Shown: positions 8,071 through 16,964 of the stretch, piece by piece
Layout of the letters: each line of letters opens with the position of its first letter
Numbering within the stretch: the first letter of the stretch is position 1
Source of the DNA: an uncultured Oscillospiraceae bacterium
GTDB lineage: Bacteria > Bacillota > Clostridia > Oscillospirales > Oscillospiraceae
Reading direction: 5' to 3'
DNA: 44,208 nucleotides
NCBI GenBank assembly: GCA_944387055.1
Contig: CALXDL010000032.1
Coordinates: forward strand, 1-44,208
Position numbers and translations under genes: made by a program
Notes under the pieces: model-generated
The model's database searches: none
Told to the model about the DNA's origin: nothing
What the model saw: the letters and a program-made list of their open reading frames with translations, nothing else

Positions 8071-8691
8071 CTATTCCTCCCAGGTCTCCGCACCCAAGCG
8101 GCCCCAGGCCGCACGCACGTCGTCCCAGGAGAAGCCCCGGCGCACCAGTGCGCCGGTGAGCTGCCTCTTTTCTTTCTCGTCCGGTGTCCTCCCGCGGAGC
8201 TTCCCTGCCAAAAAGCGGTCGATCTGCCCGCTGGCATCCGGCAGCTCTTCCAGCGCTTCGTCCCACAGTGCCCGGGGCACACCTTTCTCGTAGAGCTTTT
8301 CCCGGGCACGCGCAGGGCCGTATCCCAGGTCTGCGCAGTGGCGGACCAGGGCCGCCGCATAGGCCGCGTCGTCGATGGCCCCGATGGCCTCCATCCACTC
8401 GCCCGCGTAGCGGGCCTCCGCTTCGCTGGCGCCTTTGTCCCGGAGCTTGCGCTCCAGATCGCGGCGGCTCATGGCGCGGCGGCCCACCAGGCTCGCCGCG
8501 GCAGCTTTCGTGTTGGATATCCCGGCGGCCGCTTTCAGCCGCGCCAGGGTGGAGCTGTCTAAGCCATCCCCCGGGCGCAGCCCAAAGTCCAGCAGCTCCT
8601 GTTCCGTGACTTTCAGGCAAGTCCCATCGTCCAGGAATACCAGCACCCGCCCCTTCTTGTGCCGGGACGCCTCGATGCGGTCAATCCGCAT
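8071..8691 (-). CDS. recX: Regulatory protein RecX
   Basis: RecX binds RecA filaments and limits their extension and activity. The protein is about 206 residues with the family pattern: short helical three-helix repeats such as [17 protein letters not shown], a [28 protein letters not shown] block, and a C-terminal repeat with [14 protein letters not shown] use the ATG at 8689-8691 ([10 protein letters not shown]), which overlaps the recA 3' end by 11 bases and suggests translational coupling. A GTG six codons earlier (8709) is also open. Recurrent recA-recX pairing supports the call. Confidence 0.92.
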   Translation of the reverse strand: MRIDRIEASRHKKGRVLVFLDDGTCLKVTEQELLDFGLRPGDGLDSSTLARLKAAAGISNTKAAAASLVGRRAMSRRDLERKLRDKGASEAEARYAGEWMEAIGAIDDAAYAAALVRHCADLGYGPARAREKLYEKGVPRALWDEALEELPDASGQIDRFLAGKLRGRTPDEKEKRQLTGALVRRGFSWDDVRAAWGRLGAETWEE

Positions 8692-9787
8692 CGTCGAAAT
8701 CGTCGGCACTCACGTCCACGGCCCGTCCGGCAGCCTTGGCCGCGATACGGGCCTGATTGCTCATCAGCTTGTCGAAGTTCTTGCGGATATCGGCCTCCAG
8801 CTTCTCGGCCACCTCTGGATTCTCCAGGAGGTACTTCTTGGCCGCGTCCCGGCCCTGCCCGATCCTCGTCTCACCGATGGAGAACCAGGAGCCGGCTTTC
8901 TGAACCAGATCCAGCTTCACGCCCAGGTCGATCAGCTCGCCTTCGTGTGCGATGCCCTGGCCGTACATGATATCGAACTCCGCCTCCCGGAAGGGGGGCG
9001 CCACTTTGTTCTTCACGACCTTCGCCCGGGTACGGTTGCCGATAATCTCGCTGCCGTTCTTGATGGCCTCGATCCGGCGTACATCGATGCGGACGGAGGA
9101 ATAGAATTTCAGCGCACGGCCGCCGGTGGTCACCTCAGGGTTGCCGTACATGACGCCGACCTTTTCCCGCAGCTGGTTGATGAAGATGACGATGCAGTTG
9201 GTCTTCCCGATGGCGCCGGTGAGCTTGCGCAGGGCCTGGCTCATCAGCCGGGCCTGGAGGCCCACATAGCTGTCCCCCATCTCACCTTCGATCTCCGCCC
9301 GGGGCACCAGCGCTGCCACGGAGTCCACCACCACCACATCGATGGCGCCGGAACGGACCAGAGCCTCCGTGATCTCCAGCGCCTGCTCACCGGTGTCCGG
9401 CTGAGAGATGAGCATGTCCTCCACCTTCACGCCCAGTGCCCGGGCATAGGTGGGGTCCAACGCGTGCTCTGCATCCACGAATGCCACTTCGCCGCCCCGC
9501 TTCTGTGCCTCCGCCACCACATGGAGCGCCAGAGTGGTCTTGCCGGAGGACTCCGGCCCGTAGATCTCCACGATACGGCCCTTTAGCAATCCGCCGATGC
9601 CCAGCGCCACATCCAAAGCCAAGGAGCCCGTGGGGATGAAGTCCACGTTCAGCTCCGCTTTATCACCGAAGCGCATGATGGATCCCTTGCCGTACATCTT
9701 CTCGATCTGTGCCATCGCGGTGTCGATGGCCTTCTTCTTATCCTCTGCCGGGGCCGCATTGGGCAGCGGCGCTTTCTCTCTCGCCAT
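8681..9787 (-). CDS. recA: Recombinase RecA
   Basis: A DNA-dependent ATPase that forms filaments on single-stranded DNA, catalyses strand exchange and drives SOS cleavage. Over the 368 residues I see Walker [10 protein letters not shown] at 77-85, Walker [14 protein letters not shown], loop L1 near [22 protein letters not shown] (split by the reader at QARLM), [17 protein letters not shown], and an acidic C-terminal tail ending DDFDDAD. AGGAGG is close upstream of the ATG. The 195-base gap to prmC shows no Firmicutes-type LexA box (GAAC-N4-GTTC), so SOS control is not evident here. recX overlaps its stop codon. Confidence 0.98.
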   Translation of the reverse strand: MAREKAPLPNAAPAEDKKKAIDTAMAQIEKMYGKGSIMRFGDKAELNVDFIPTGSLALDVALGIGGLLKGRIVEIYGPESSGKTTLALHVVAEAQKRGGEVAFVDAEHALDPTYARALGVKVEDMLISQPDTGEQALEITEALVRSGAIDVVVVDSVAALVPRAEIEGEMGDSYVGLQARLMSQALRKLTGAIGKTNCIVIFINQLREKVGVMYGNPEVTTGGRALKFYSSVRIDVRRIEAIKNGSEIIGNRTRAKVVKNKVAPPFREAEFDIMYGQGIAHEGELIDLGVKLDLVQKAGSWFSIGETRIGQGRDAAKKYLLENPEVAEKLEADIRKNFDKLMSNQARIAAKAAGRAVDVSADDFDDAD

Positions 9788-9982
9788 AGTTCTCTCCTCC
9801 TGTATCCTCTATCTATCCGTTTCGTCAGCAGCCGCAGCAGCCCGCCGGGTCACCGCTCCGCTGTTGTGTCTCTCCGATCATATCCGTCCCAGCCCCCCAG
9901 CATCATCGGGCTGGGGAACAGCTCCTCGAGATCTGTCAAGGCGATCCTGGACCGCGGTCAGATTGTTGGCCAGCGGGCCAGT

Positions 9983-10849
9983 TCATATCTCCGTGCACAG
10001 CGTCCCGAACACCACTCTGGGGATATCGTGGAGGTCTTTCACCACCTGGATATCTCCAAAGCCCTGGGCACGCATGATCCGCAGCACCGCGTCTGCCTGG
10101 CCGATCCCCACCTCGAAATAGAGCCGGCCGCCGGGGACCAGGACCTCCTTCCACCGCTCGGAGATGGAACGGTAAAAGTCCAGACCGTCCTCTCCGCCGT
10201 CCAGGGCCAGACGCGGTTCATAGTCCTTGACTGATGGGTCCAGCGTCTCGATGTCCGCCCGAGGGATGTAGGGGGGATTGGAGACGATGCACTGGAACTC
10301 CCCCAGAGATCTCTCCGGCTTCTCCCGGGCATCCGCCTGGATGGGCACCACCCGGGCGGCGAGACTATTGCGGCGGACGTTCTGACGGCACACCTTCAGC
10401 GCACTGTCGGACCATTCTCCCAACACCACCCGTGCCTGCGGCACTTGAGCCGCCACCGCTAGGCCGATACAGCCGCTGCCAGCACACAGGTCCAGCACCC
10501 GGCACTCTCCCAGAGTCCTGATATACCCGATAGCCTGCTCCGCCAGCACCTCTGTATCCGGCCGGGGGATCAGTACGTCCCGGGAGATGTCCAGGGGCAG
10601 GCCGTAAAACTCCCACTCTCCGATGAGATAGGCCACCGGCTCTCCGGCCAGGTGGCGGTCCACCAAGTCCCGGACACGCTGTTCCAACTCTGGAGAAGCA
10701 TACAGTCCTCCGTCCCGCACCAGCTCCTCGCGGCTCTTGTTGGTCCCGAAGCATACCAGCTCCCGAGCCTCCAGCGTGGCCTCCTGGATCCCGGCCCGCC
10801 GCAGCTGTTGGCGGATATCTAGATACAAATTGTTATATGTCGTAGCCAT
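9983..10849 (-). CDS. prmC: Peptide chain release factor N5-glutamine methyltransferase
   Basis: Methylates the glutamine of the GGQ motif in release factors RF1 and RF2 with S-adenosylmethionine, in the cytoplasm. The 288 residues hold an N-terminal helical domain (1-80) and a Rossmann-type methyltransferase fold. The latter shows VLDLCAGSGCIGLAVA (118-133) for SAM binding and the catalytic NPPY at 191-194, followed by IPRADIETL as in HemK/PrmC. It lies upstream of recA and just downstream of a 146-residue protein (gap of 16 bases), in the same transcriptional direction. No prfA copy is in this window. Confidence 0.95.
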   Translation of the reverse strand: MATTYNNLYLDIRQQLRRAGIQEATLEARELVCFGTNKSREELVRDGGLYASPELEQRVRDLVDRHLAGEPVAYLIGEWEFYGLPLDISRDVLIPRPDTEVLAEQAIGYIRTLGECRVLDLCAGSGCIGLAVAAQVPQARVVLGEWSDSALKVCRQNVRRNSLAARVVPIQADAREKPERSLGEFQCIVSNPPYIPRADIETLDPSVKDYEPRLALDGGEDGLDFYRSISERWKEVLVPGGRLYFEVGIGQADAVLRIMRAQGFGDIQVVKDLHDIPRVVFGTLCTEI

Positions 10850-10865
10850 AATACGCTCCGTTGAC

Positions 10866-11306
10866 TCAGGCCCTCTTGGTCGATGGATCGTGCGAAGCCT
10901 CAGCCATCATCAAGCCGTAGGCATACAGCCCGTCCTCACTGTCCTGATACCGCTTCATAGCACGCTGGACCGGCCAGCAGACAGCACCATCAGGGAAACG
11001 GACCGCGATGCTGATCTCGCCCTGAGGATCTGTGTCGTCCGTCTCCCAAGTGCCGCCCAGCCGCTCCCGGAACACTTCGCCCATATAGCAGCCGATAGCG
11101 AAGAGCTTGCTCCCCACCTGGCCATCTAGGATCCCGCCGGGGCGCATCTGCTCCTCAAAAAAACGATCGAGCTCCCGAAAGCTCTCCACGCTGCCGTCCA
11201 GCCGGTAGCCGGAAGAAGTCATCGCCTCCTTCAGCCAGGCGGATGCTTTGGGGATATCCTCCCGCAGCGTGGGCCTCTTTCTACGAAAACGGTCCAAAAT
11301 GCCCAT
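10866..11306 (-). CDS. Conserved-looking 146-residue protein of unknown function
   Basis: A soluble protein with a basic start (MGILDRFRRKRP) and no signal peptide or membrane segment. The middle reads like a compact alpha/beta domain: helices around SVESFRELDRFFEEQM, then KLFAIGCYMGEVFRERLGGTW, then a strand pair ending DGAVCWPVQRAMKRYQ. The Gly-x-Glu-plus-Trp pattern recalls small DUF3806-like proteins, but I cannot assign a family. It sits between the DUF1385 gene (40-base gap) and prmC (16-base gap) in one orientation, so it is probably co-transcribed with both. No specific function can be given. Confidence 0.7.
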   Translation of the reverse strand: MGILDRFRRKRPTLREDIPKASAWLKEAMTSSGYRLDGSVESFRELDRFFEEQMRPGGILDGQVGSKLFAIGCYMGEVFRERLGGTWETDDTDPQGEISIAVRFPDGAVCWPVQRAMKRYQDSEDGLYAYGLMMAEASHDPSTKRA

Positions 11307-11346
11307 TGCCGTCGTCCTCCTCTATACCTGGGTCTCCACACCCGGT

Positions 11347-12318
11347 TCACCACGCATCTTTCCCTTTTTCCTCCGGGATGACCAGTTCCAGGGAGCGGAT
11401 CGCGCACTCGATCATACTATCGTCCGGCTCATTGGTCGTAAAGTTCTGCATCCACAATCCAGGAGCGGTGAGCACCTTCGCTAGTCCGCCCTCCTGTGTA
11501 TGGCGGCCCACCCAGCGGTTGAACTCGTAAGTGATGCCCACCACCAGAGGCAGCAGCACCAAGTGCGCCAATGTCCGCAGCCAGACGTTCGTGATGGGCC
11601 AGATGCCGAACACCACGCTGGAAAAGAGGATCGACACGAAGATGACCACGAACAGGAAGCTCGTCCCACAGCGGGGATGGTGCCGGGGCTGGATCCGGAC
11701 GTTCTCCACTGTCAGGGGCAGCCCCGCCTCATAGCAGAAGATGGTCTTATGCTCTGCCCCATGGTACTGGAACACCCGATAGATATCCTTCTGCCGGGAA
11801 CAGAAGATCAGATACAGCAAAAAGATCAGGATCTTCAGCACGCCCTCCACCAAGTTCCGTCCCCACATGGGGAACCCCGGGAAAAAGTGGAGGATCCCCC
11901 CGGTGACGAAGGTGGGCAGCACCAAGAACAAGAAGATCGACAGGCCAACGCCCAGCACCACGGCCAGGGCCACCACTGCGCTCTCCAATTTTTTGCTGCT
12001 CAGATGCTTTTCCAGCCACAGTTCGAACTTGGAGGGCTGCGCCTCCGCCTCCTCCGGGAAAAACTCCGCAGAGTACATCAGGGCTTTCACACCCTTGACC
12101 ATCGAATCCAGGAAATTGACTGTCCCCCGGATCAGCGGCCAGCCCAAGATGGGATGGCGCTCCTTGATGAGCTTGAGCGCTTCCACCTTCTCGACCAGCT
12201 GGCCCTCTTGGGCTCGGACCACGATGGCCTGCTTCTCCGGGCCGCGCATCAGGATGCCTTCGATGAGCGCCTGTCCGCCGATGCTGGTGCGGAAGGCGCA
12301 GGATCTTTCTTCTGCCAT
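11347..12318 (-). CDS. DUF1385 (YqhQ-like) membrane protein
   Basis: A 323-residue integral membrane protein of the DUF1385 family. The N-terminus has the family block GGQALIEGILMRGPE (14-28). Four to six hydrophobic stretches follow, for example ALAVVLGVGLSIFLFLVLP, EGVLKILIFLLYLIF and FLFVVIFVSILFSS. The motif YHGAEHKTIFCYE with its two histidines is a hallmark and may bind metal. The biochemical role is unknown. In many Firmicutes it lies beside prmC, as here, so the neighbourhood agrees with the family. An ATG with AAAGGTGAT upstream starts it, 70 bases after the histidine kinase stop. Confidence 0.92.
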   Translation of the reverse strand: MAEERSCAFRTSIGGQALIEGILMRGPEKQAIVVRAQEGQLVEKVEALKLIKERHPILGWPLIRGTVNFLDSMVKGVKALMYSAEFFPEEAEAQPSKFELWLEKHLSSKKLESAVVALAVVLGVGLSIFLFLVLPTFVTGGILHFFPGFPMWGRNLVEGVLKILIFLLYLIFCSRQKDIYRVFQYHGAEHKTIFCYEAGLPLTVENVRIQPRHHPRCGTSFLFVVIFVSILFSSVVFGIWPITNVWLRTLAHLVLLPLVVGITYEFNRWVGRHTQEGGLAKVLTAPGLWMQNFTTNEPDDSMIECAIRSLELVIPEEKGKDAW

Positions 12319-12388
12319 GGGATCACCTTTCTAATGACTTGGATAGGATAACACATCGCGCCGCGATATGCAAACATTCGTTCGATTC

Positions 12389-13831
12389 TTACTCCAGGAT
12401 CGGCAAGCGGATGGTGACCACGGCGCCGCCGCCCTCGGCGTTGCCGATGGTGAAAGAGCCGCTGTGGAGGTTCACGATCTCGTCGCATACCGCCAGACCG
12501 ATGCCGCTGCCGCGGGCTTTGGAAGTGCCCTTATAGAACTTCTGCTTCACGAAGGGGAGCTCCGCCTCAGGGATCCCGGGTCCATAGTCCCGGACCCGGA
12601 CGGTGACGAAGTTGCCCTCCCGGCAGATCGAGGCAGAGATGCGCTTGCCAGTGCCGCCATGTTTGGCCGCATTGTCCAGCACATTGCAGAACACCTGCTT
12701 GAGCCGCTCGGGATCGCCGGGGATGAGGGGCAGCTCCTCGTCCCCACAGTGGTATTCCAGCTCGATCCCCTCCTGCCGGAACAATTCCCGGTATGTGAAG
12801 ATCGCATCCTCGAACTCCGCCTGGAGATCTACCTGCTCGATCCGCAGAGTGAAGCGGCCGTCCTCCATCTTGGAGAATTCCAGCAGCTCTTCCACCATGG
12901 TGCTCAGACGGCGGGACTCGTTGAGGATGATGCGGATACCGCGGCGAAGCTGCACCATATCGCCGCTGGTGTCCTCCAAGATGGTCTCGCCCCAGCCGTT
13001 GATCGCCGTGAGGGGCGTGCGCAGTTCATGAGACACCGAGGAGATGAACTCCGATTTCATCTTCTCGTTCTGGCTGATCTTCATGGACATGTCATTGATA
13101 TTGTCCACCAGCTCACCCATCTCATCGGTGTAATGGTTCTCGATCCGGAACCCATAGCTGCCGGCAGAGATCCGCTTCGCCGCGTCTGTGACTACGGCCA
13201 CCGGCTCCACCACGCTATTGATGAACAGGAGGTTCGAGATGATGACCAGCGCCATGCACAGCGCCGCCACCACCAGGATGACCATATCTGCCAGCATGAT
13301 CTGCCGGTTCACCGCACGCAGGGAGGTGACCATCCGCATGACGCCTACGACCCGGCCGTTGAAGTTCAGCGGCACGGAAACGGCCATGATGTTCTCGCCC
13401 GTCTCTGGGTCCCTCCCCTTGAATGCGGCAGGATCTTCGCCCGCCATGGCCCGCGCCACGTCGTCGGTCTCCGGCGAGGTGCCCGCTGTCAGCCTGGAGG
13501 TGGAGGCATGGATGCGTCCGCCGCTATTGAGGAACTGGAGCTCGATCCGATCCTTCTCCTCGAAAGAGTTCACGGCCTGGTCCGCCATCTGCGTATATTC
13601 GCTGTAGCTGTTCATGAAGTAACTGTTGAACGAATCCGCCAAGGTCGTTGCCCGGCTCTCCAAGCCCTTTTGCATGCTGTCATAGTAATAGCTGGACACG
13701 CCGGCAGAAAACAGCACCACGATGAGCACCAGCAGCACCAGCACGGGCATCGTGGTGTTCACGATCCACCGCTGCCGCAGGCCGCGCAGCCGCAGGGCCT
13801 TCCAGCCCTGTCCCCTTTCTTCCTCAGCCAT
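12389..13831 (-). CDS. Membrane sensor histidine kinase
   Basis: 480 residues. TM1 (about 23-45), an extracellular sensor of about 130 residues, TM2 (about 179-205), a HAMP linker (206-260), a HisKA dimerisation domain with SVSHELRTPL and phospho-acceptor His268, then a HATPase domain with the N box (NVLDNAAKHG), G1 (DYGPGIP) and G2 (GSGIGLAVC). It would phosphorylate the response regulator encoded just upstream (56 bases apart). The start at 13829-13831 is chosen for the AGGAGG 7-9 bases before it; an in-frame ATG 23 codons upstream would overlap the regulator gene. The sensed signal is unknown. Confidence 0.93.
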   Translation of the reverse strand: MAEEERGQGWKALRLRGLRQRWIVNTTMPVLVLLVLIVVLFSAGVSSYYYDSMQKGLESRATTLADSFNSYFMNSYSEYTQMADQAVNSFEEKDRIELQFLNSGGRIHASTSRLTAGTSPETDDVARAMAGEDPAAFKGRDPETGENIMAVSVPLNFNGRVVGVMRMVTSLRAVNRQIMLADMVILVVAALCMALVIISNLLFINSVVEPVAVVTDAAKRISAGSYGFRIENHYTDEMGELVDNINDMSMKISQNEKMKSEFISSVSHELRTPLTAINGWGETILEDTSGDMVQLRRGIRIILNESRRLSTMVEELLEFSKMEDGRFTLRIEQVDLQAEFEDAIFTYRELFRQEGIELEYHCGDEELPLIPGDPERLKQVFCNVLDNAAKHGGTGKRISASICREGNFVTVRVRDYGPGIPEAELPFVKQKFYKGTSKARGSGIGLAVCDEIVNLHSGSFTIGNAEGGGAVVTIRLPILE

Positions 13832-13887
13832 GCGCACACCTCCTTTCGCAAGAGAGCGGGATCCGCCCCCCCGATCTGTATGGGGGG

Positions 13888-14574
13888 TCAGAATCCCCAT
13901 TTATAGCCATAGCCCCACACGGTGGTGATATATGTGGGGTTCTGGACGTTGTCTTCGATCTTCAGCCGGAGCCGCCGGATGTTCACGTCCACGATCTTCA
14001 ATTCTCCGAAATAGTCCCGGCCCCAGACCATGTCCAATATCTCCTCCCGGGAAAGCGCTTTTCCCGGATTCTCCATGAACACCTTCATGATGGAATATTC
14101 TACCTGTGTCAGTTTGATGCGCTGGCCGTTCTTTTCCAGGGTCCGGTTGCGGGTGTTCAGCAGGAAGGGGTCCTGGCGGATCTCTCCGGTCTGGACCGTG
14201 TCGTCCCCCCCGGCCCGGCGGAACAGGGCGTCCACGCGGGCGGTCAACTCCGCCGGAGAGAAGGGCTTGGTCACATAGTCATCAGCGCCCGTCATCAAGC
14301 CCGTCACCTTGTCCATCTCCTGCGAGCGGGCGGTGAGCATGATGATACCGATCTTCGTATTGGTCGCTCGGATCCGGCGGCAGACCTCGAACCCATCGAT
14401 GCCAGGCAGCATGATATCCAGCAGCGCCACCTTCGTGTCCGGTTCTGCTTTCAGGCGCTCCAGCGCCTCCTCGCCGGTCTCCGCCTCGATGACATCGTAG
14501 CCTGCGCGGCGCAGATTGATGACGATGAAGCTGCGGATGCTGGACTCATCCTCCAAGACCAGTACTTTTTTCAT
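13888..14574 (-). CDS. OmpR/PhoB-family response regulator
   Basis: 228 residues. The receiver domain (1-120) has the acidic pocket Glu8-Asp9, phospho-acceptor Asp53, Thr81 and Lys103. The C-terminal winged helix (about 130-228) ends with TYITTVWGYGYKWGF, typical of DNA-binding OmpR-type regulators. It is phosphorylated by the adjacent kinase and should bind direct repeats at its target promoters. A lipoprotein lies 33 bases upstream and the kinase 56 bases downstream, so the three probably form one transcript. The target genes cannot be read from the sequence. Confidence 0.95.
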   Translation of the reverse strand: MKKVLVLEDESSIRSFIVINLRRAGYDVIEAETGEEALERLKAEPDTKVALLDIMLPGIDGFEVCRRIRATNTKIGIIMLTARSQEMDKVTGLMTGADDYVTKPFSPAELTARVDALFRRAGGDDTVQTGEIRQDPFLLNTRNRTLEKNGQRIKLTQVEYSIMKVFMENPGKALSREEILDMVWGRDYFGELKIVDVNIRRLRLKIEDNVQNPTYITTVWGYGYKWGF

Positions 14575-14607
14575 AATAGTAATGTCCTTTCTCGCCCCAT
14601 AGAGGCT

Positions 14608-15963
14608 TCAGTTGTCGGCGCCCCAATCCGTGGAGGTGATCAAGCTGAATGCGTCCCGGACCTGGTCTTCTGTCACGCCGTAGGCCCAGGCGCTGTTCGC
14701 CTCCAGCAGCTCCGCCGCATAGATGGTGGATGTCTGCCGGCTGAGGCTGAAGCGGTTCCCGTAGCCGACTTTCAGTTCCCGGCTGGAACCCGTGAACGTA
14801 TAGATCTTCAAGAATTCCTTTGGCGGCTGTCCGTCTGGCTGCAGGATGGAGAACGTGACCACCGCCTCATCCGGGGCAGTGCTGCGGGACACTGTGATCT
14901 GGTCCTCCCACTCCTCTGGCAGCCGCAGATACCAGCCGTCATCCGTGTCGTGATAGGTACTCATGACCCGCTGGGCCGAGCCTGCGGCGTCATAATCATA
15001 CCAGTCGGTCCTCCGGTCCGCGCTCTCCTCCGCCCCGCCGAGCTGGAGCGCGATCGTGCGAGGCACCTCCGTGGTGCCATCTCCGTCGATGTCCGTGGGA
15101 TACAGCCCCTGGAAGGACGCGATCTCCCCTGAGACTCCCGTGGCGTCCGAGAGGGCCAGATTGGTCAGCTCGCTGTTGCGCAGCGCGAGGATATCCGTGA
15201 TCGAAGTGGAGGTCTCGTCGTCCACGCCGGTGATGAACAGGGCCGGCTCACCGTCCCGCAAGGCTCCCTGTGTCACCCGCCCCTGCTGGTTCAATTCAGC
15301 CATCGTGACGGAGATGCGGATCGAGGTCCGGGAGACCAGACCGCTGTCCTGCCAGTCATAGTGGTCCGCCAGGCCGTTGTTCTCATCATCCGAGCGCAGG
15401 ACCACCAGCTCCTGCATCTGATCCTGGTCCAGGTCCATGACGGCGTAGCGCACGTAGTAAGTGCTCATGAGCTCTTCCGGCGCGCCGCTGCGCAGAGAGT
15501 AGACGGACAGGGCCTGGAGATCCGTGTTCACCCGCCATCCCACCAGCAGTTCCGTATAGCCGTCTCGATCGAGGTCGCTATAATTGATGCTGTAGAATCC
15601 CGTGCCGCTCCCCTCGATGAGAGCGGTCTGTTTATAGCTCTCATCCTCAGGTGTGAAGATATAGATCTTCAAAGGCTTCTCATCGCTTGGATCCCGGAGG
15701 AACACGATGGCCTCCTCCTGCCCGTCTCCATCCAGGTCCCACATCTGGACCGGCTGTGTATTGTTGCCGGAAGCCGGCGGCGCGTTCTCTGCGCCGCTGG
15801 CCAGGAGCTGATCGATCTGCTCGTCCAGCTCTGTGTACTCCGGGGGAAGCTTTGGCAGGCTGTATAGGTCCTGAGGCGAAAGGGTGAAGCCGCAGCCGCT
15901 GACTGTCAGCATGGCAACGCTCAAGACCGCTGCCAGCATCATAGAGCGCAGCCTATGCCGCAT
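14608..15963 (-). CDS. Lipoprotein with repeated calcium-loop (FG-GAP/VCBS-like) motifs
   Basis: A 451-residue surface lipoprotein: the signal peptide ends in the lipobox VSGC (Cys about residue 24). Four Asp-rich loops, WDLDGDGQEE, SDLDRDGYTE, MDLDQDQMQE and TDIDGDGTTE, recur about every 50 residues in the first half, as in beta-propeller FG-GAP repeats that bind calcium. The second half (about 290-451) has no motif I recognise. It is the first gene ahead of the response regulator and kinase, so it may take part in, or report to, that signalling pair (inference). GGAAAGGAGG precedes the ATG. A 6-bp GC hairpin (15981-15996) sits immediately upstream of that site and could affect translation. 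Confidence 0.85.
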   Translation of the reverse strand: MRHRLRSMMLAAVLSVAMLTVSGCGFTLSPQDLYSLPKLPPEYTELDEQIDQLLASGAENAPPASGNNTQPVQMWDLDGDGQEEAIVFLRDPSDEKPLKIYIFTPEDESYKQTALIEGSGTGFYSINYSDLDRDGYTELLVGWRVNTDLQALSVYSLRSGAPEELMSTYYVRYAVMDLDQDQMQELVVLRSDDENNGLADHYDWQDSGLVSRTSIRISVTMAELNQQGRVTQGALRDGEPALFITGVDDETSTSITDILALRNSELTNLALSDATGVSGEIASFQGLYPTDIDGDGTTEVPRTIALQLGGAEESADRRTDWYDYDAAGSAQRVMSTYHDTDDGWYLRLPEEWEDQITVSRSTAPDEAVVTFSILQPDGQPPKEFLKIYTFTGSSRELKVGYGNRFSLSRQTSTIYAAELLEANSAWAYGVTEDQVRDAFSLITSTDWGADN

Positions 15964-16212
15964 GGCGCCGCCTCCTTTCCGGCGGCTCCCGCCGCCTGCA
16001 AATATGCATACTTTAACTTGTATATGATATCACGTTTGCCCTTGTTTGTGTAGCTTTTCTTTGACCCTTCCGGTGCTTTTTACGGTCTGTTCATTTTTCG
16101 ATACCGTCCCCATCTGCAGCGCTGCGTGCCCCAGCGCCCCTCCCCCTGTGATCGGCCCTGGCCTGCTCCCAGCGCACCCGCGCCCTGTGCCCAGAACTTT
16201 TTCGATCCGCTC
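15964..16212. other. Intergenic stretch before tRNA-Leu
   Basis: It holds the 5' region of the lipoprotein gene: a GGCGGC-GGGA-GCCGCC hairpin, seen on the minus strand at 15981-15996, and an A+T-rich block near 16000-16030 that may contain its promoter. The rest, up to the tRNA promoter, shows no gene I can support. Confidence 0.4.
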
Positions 16213-16241
16213 TTGAATTTCCGTAAGACATCCTGTATAAT
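16213..16241 (+). promoter_or_regulatory. Promoter of tRNA-Leu
   Basis: TTGAAT (16213-16218), a 17-base spacer and a perfect TATAAT (16236-16241) end 29 bases before the tRNA. Confidence 0.85.
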
Positions 16242-16270
16242 AAAGAGCAACTCTTCAGGAGCGTGTCTTT

Positions 16271-16357
16271 GCCGGTGTGATGGAATTGGTAGACGTGACG
16301 GACTCAAAATCCGTTGGTAGCGATACCGTGTGGGTTCGAGTCCCACCACCGGCACCA
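16271..16357 (+). tRNA. tRNA-Leu (anticodon CAA)
   Basis: An 87-base class II tRNA. The acceptor stem GCCGGTG pairs with CACCGGC. The anticodon stem ACGGA/TCCGT encloses the loop CTCAAAA with anticodon CAA. A long variable arm, the T arm with GGTTCGAGTC, discriminator A (the base that matters for LeuRS) and an encoded CCA complete it. It decodes UUG. It lies at the boundary between GC-rich housekeeping DNA and the A+T-richer segment. Confidence 0.97.
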
Positions 16358-16360
16358 AAT

Positions 16361-16399
16361 AGCAAAACCACGCAGCCACGACGGTTGCGTGGTTTTGCT
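16361..16399 (+). terminator. Hairpin after tRNA-Leu, probable terminator
   Basis: AGCAAAACCACGCA (16361-16374) pairs with its complement at 16386-16399, a 14-bp perfect stem. The T run lies within the 3' arm (GGTTTTGCTTTG), so termination strength is uncertain. Confidence 0.65.
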
Positions 16400-16513
16400 T
16401 TGCGCCGCAAGGGATCAATGGATCTCAAAAAGTTTATTTCACGGAAGCGTTCGTTCTATTCAAGATATAAAAAGTGCTGTTTTTCACAAGCAAATGCTAA
16501 CTAAAACGCTAAC

Positions 16514-16545
16514 AGAAAATCCGCCCCCATCTCTGGAGGCGGACT
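16514..16545 (-). terminator. Terminator after the frameshifted phage-type gene
   Basis: On the minus strand AGTCCGCC pairs with GGCGGA across a 12-base loop, followed by TTTTCTGTT. It begins right at the stop of the gene at 16548. Confidence 0.65.
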
Positions 16546-16547
16546 TT

Positions 16548-16867
16548 TCATTTCATAATATCCTTATAATATTTGAGAAGTTTGTCGTCTGCGGCGTCTT
16601 TGTCTTCCAGGAAAGCCTTAGCCATATCAACGTAAAAGTCAAGGCTTCCTCCGACGCCATGTTTTTTTCGACCGGAGAATAATCGCTGTATACTATGCAA
16701 AGAGCCGTCCAAAATTCCACTGGATTTAAGGATATTTTTCGTTGCGCCATGACTTGTTTTGCTTGGTCCAATGTCCAATGAGCTCCTTGTGTCCCATCTG
16801 CATTTTTCATTTTTCTCGTCCATGCCTTTGCATTTTCAAGAGAACATTTATATGGCAATAATAACAC
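16548..16867 (-). pseudogene. Phage/mobile-element type small protein split by a -1 frameshift at A7
   Basis: Two overlapping minus-strand frames make one protein when joined. The first (GTG at 16867) reads ENAKAWTRKMKNADG, then HWTLDQAKQVM and CIVYSDYSPV. The second continues HGVGGSLDFYVDMAKAFLEDKD to KYYKDIMK. The order HWTLxQ, SDY, DFYxxMAKAFL matches a family of about 95 residues found in phages and mobile elements of Clostridia (DUF7841-like; name from memory). The switch falls at 16662-16668, where the coding strand reads A AAA AAC. One extra or missing A, programmed -1 slippage, or a sequencing error would all explain it. Without the shift the conserved C-terminal half is lost. Confidence 0.7.
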
Positions 16868-16914
16868 AAAAGGCCAGAGACAGATCCTTTCGTGGCTCTG
16901 TCCCCAGCCCTTTT
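16868..16914 (-). terminator. Terminator of the TRAP/amidohydrolase/permease run
   Basis: On the minus strand AAAAGGGCTGGGGACAGA pairs imperfectly with TCTGTCTCTGGCCTTTT. It lies 51 bases past the stop of the DMT permease gene and is followed by GTGTT. Confidence 0.65.
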
Positions 16915-16964
16915 GCTTATCCTTCCCTATTTGATTGAGTATGCCTTTTCTGAAAGTCCGGCTT

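Noticed and set aside
16321..16357. Possible attachment site at the tRNA-Leu 3' end
   Set aside because: I looked for a second copy of the tRNA end across the A+T-rich segment by eye and found none, and no integrase gene is present.
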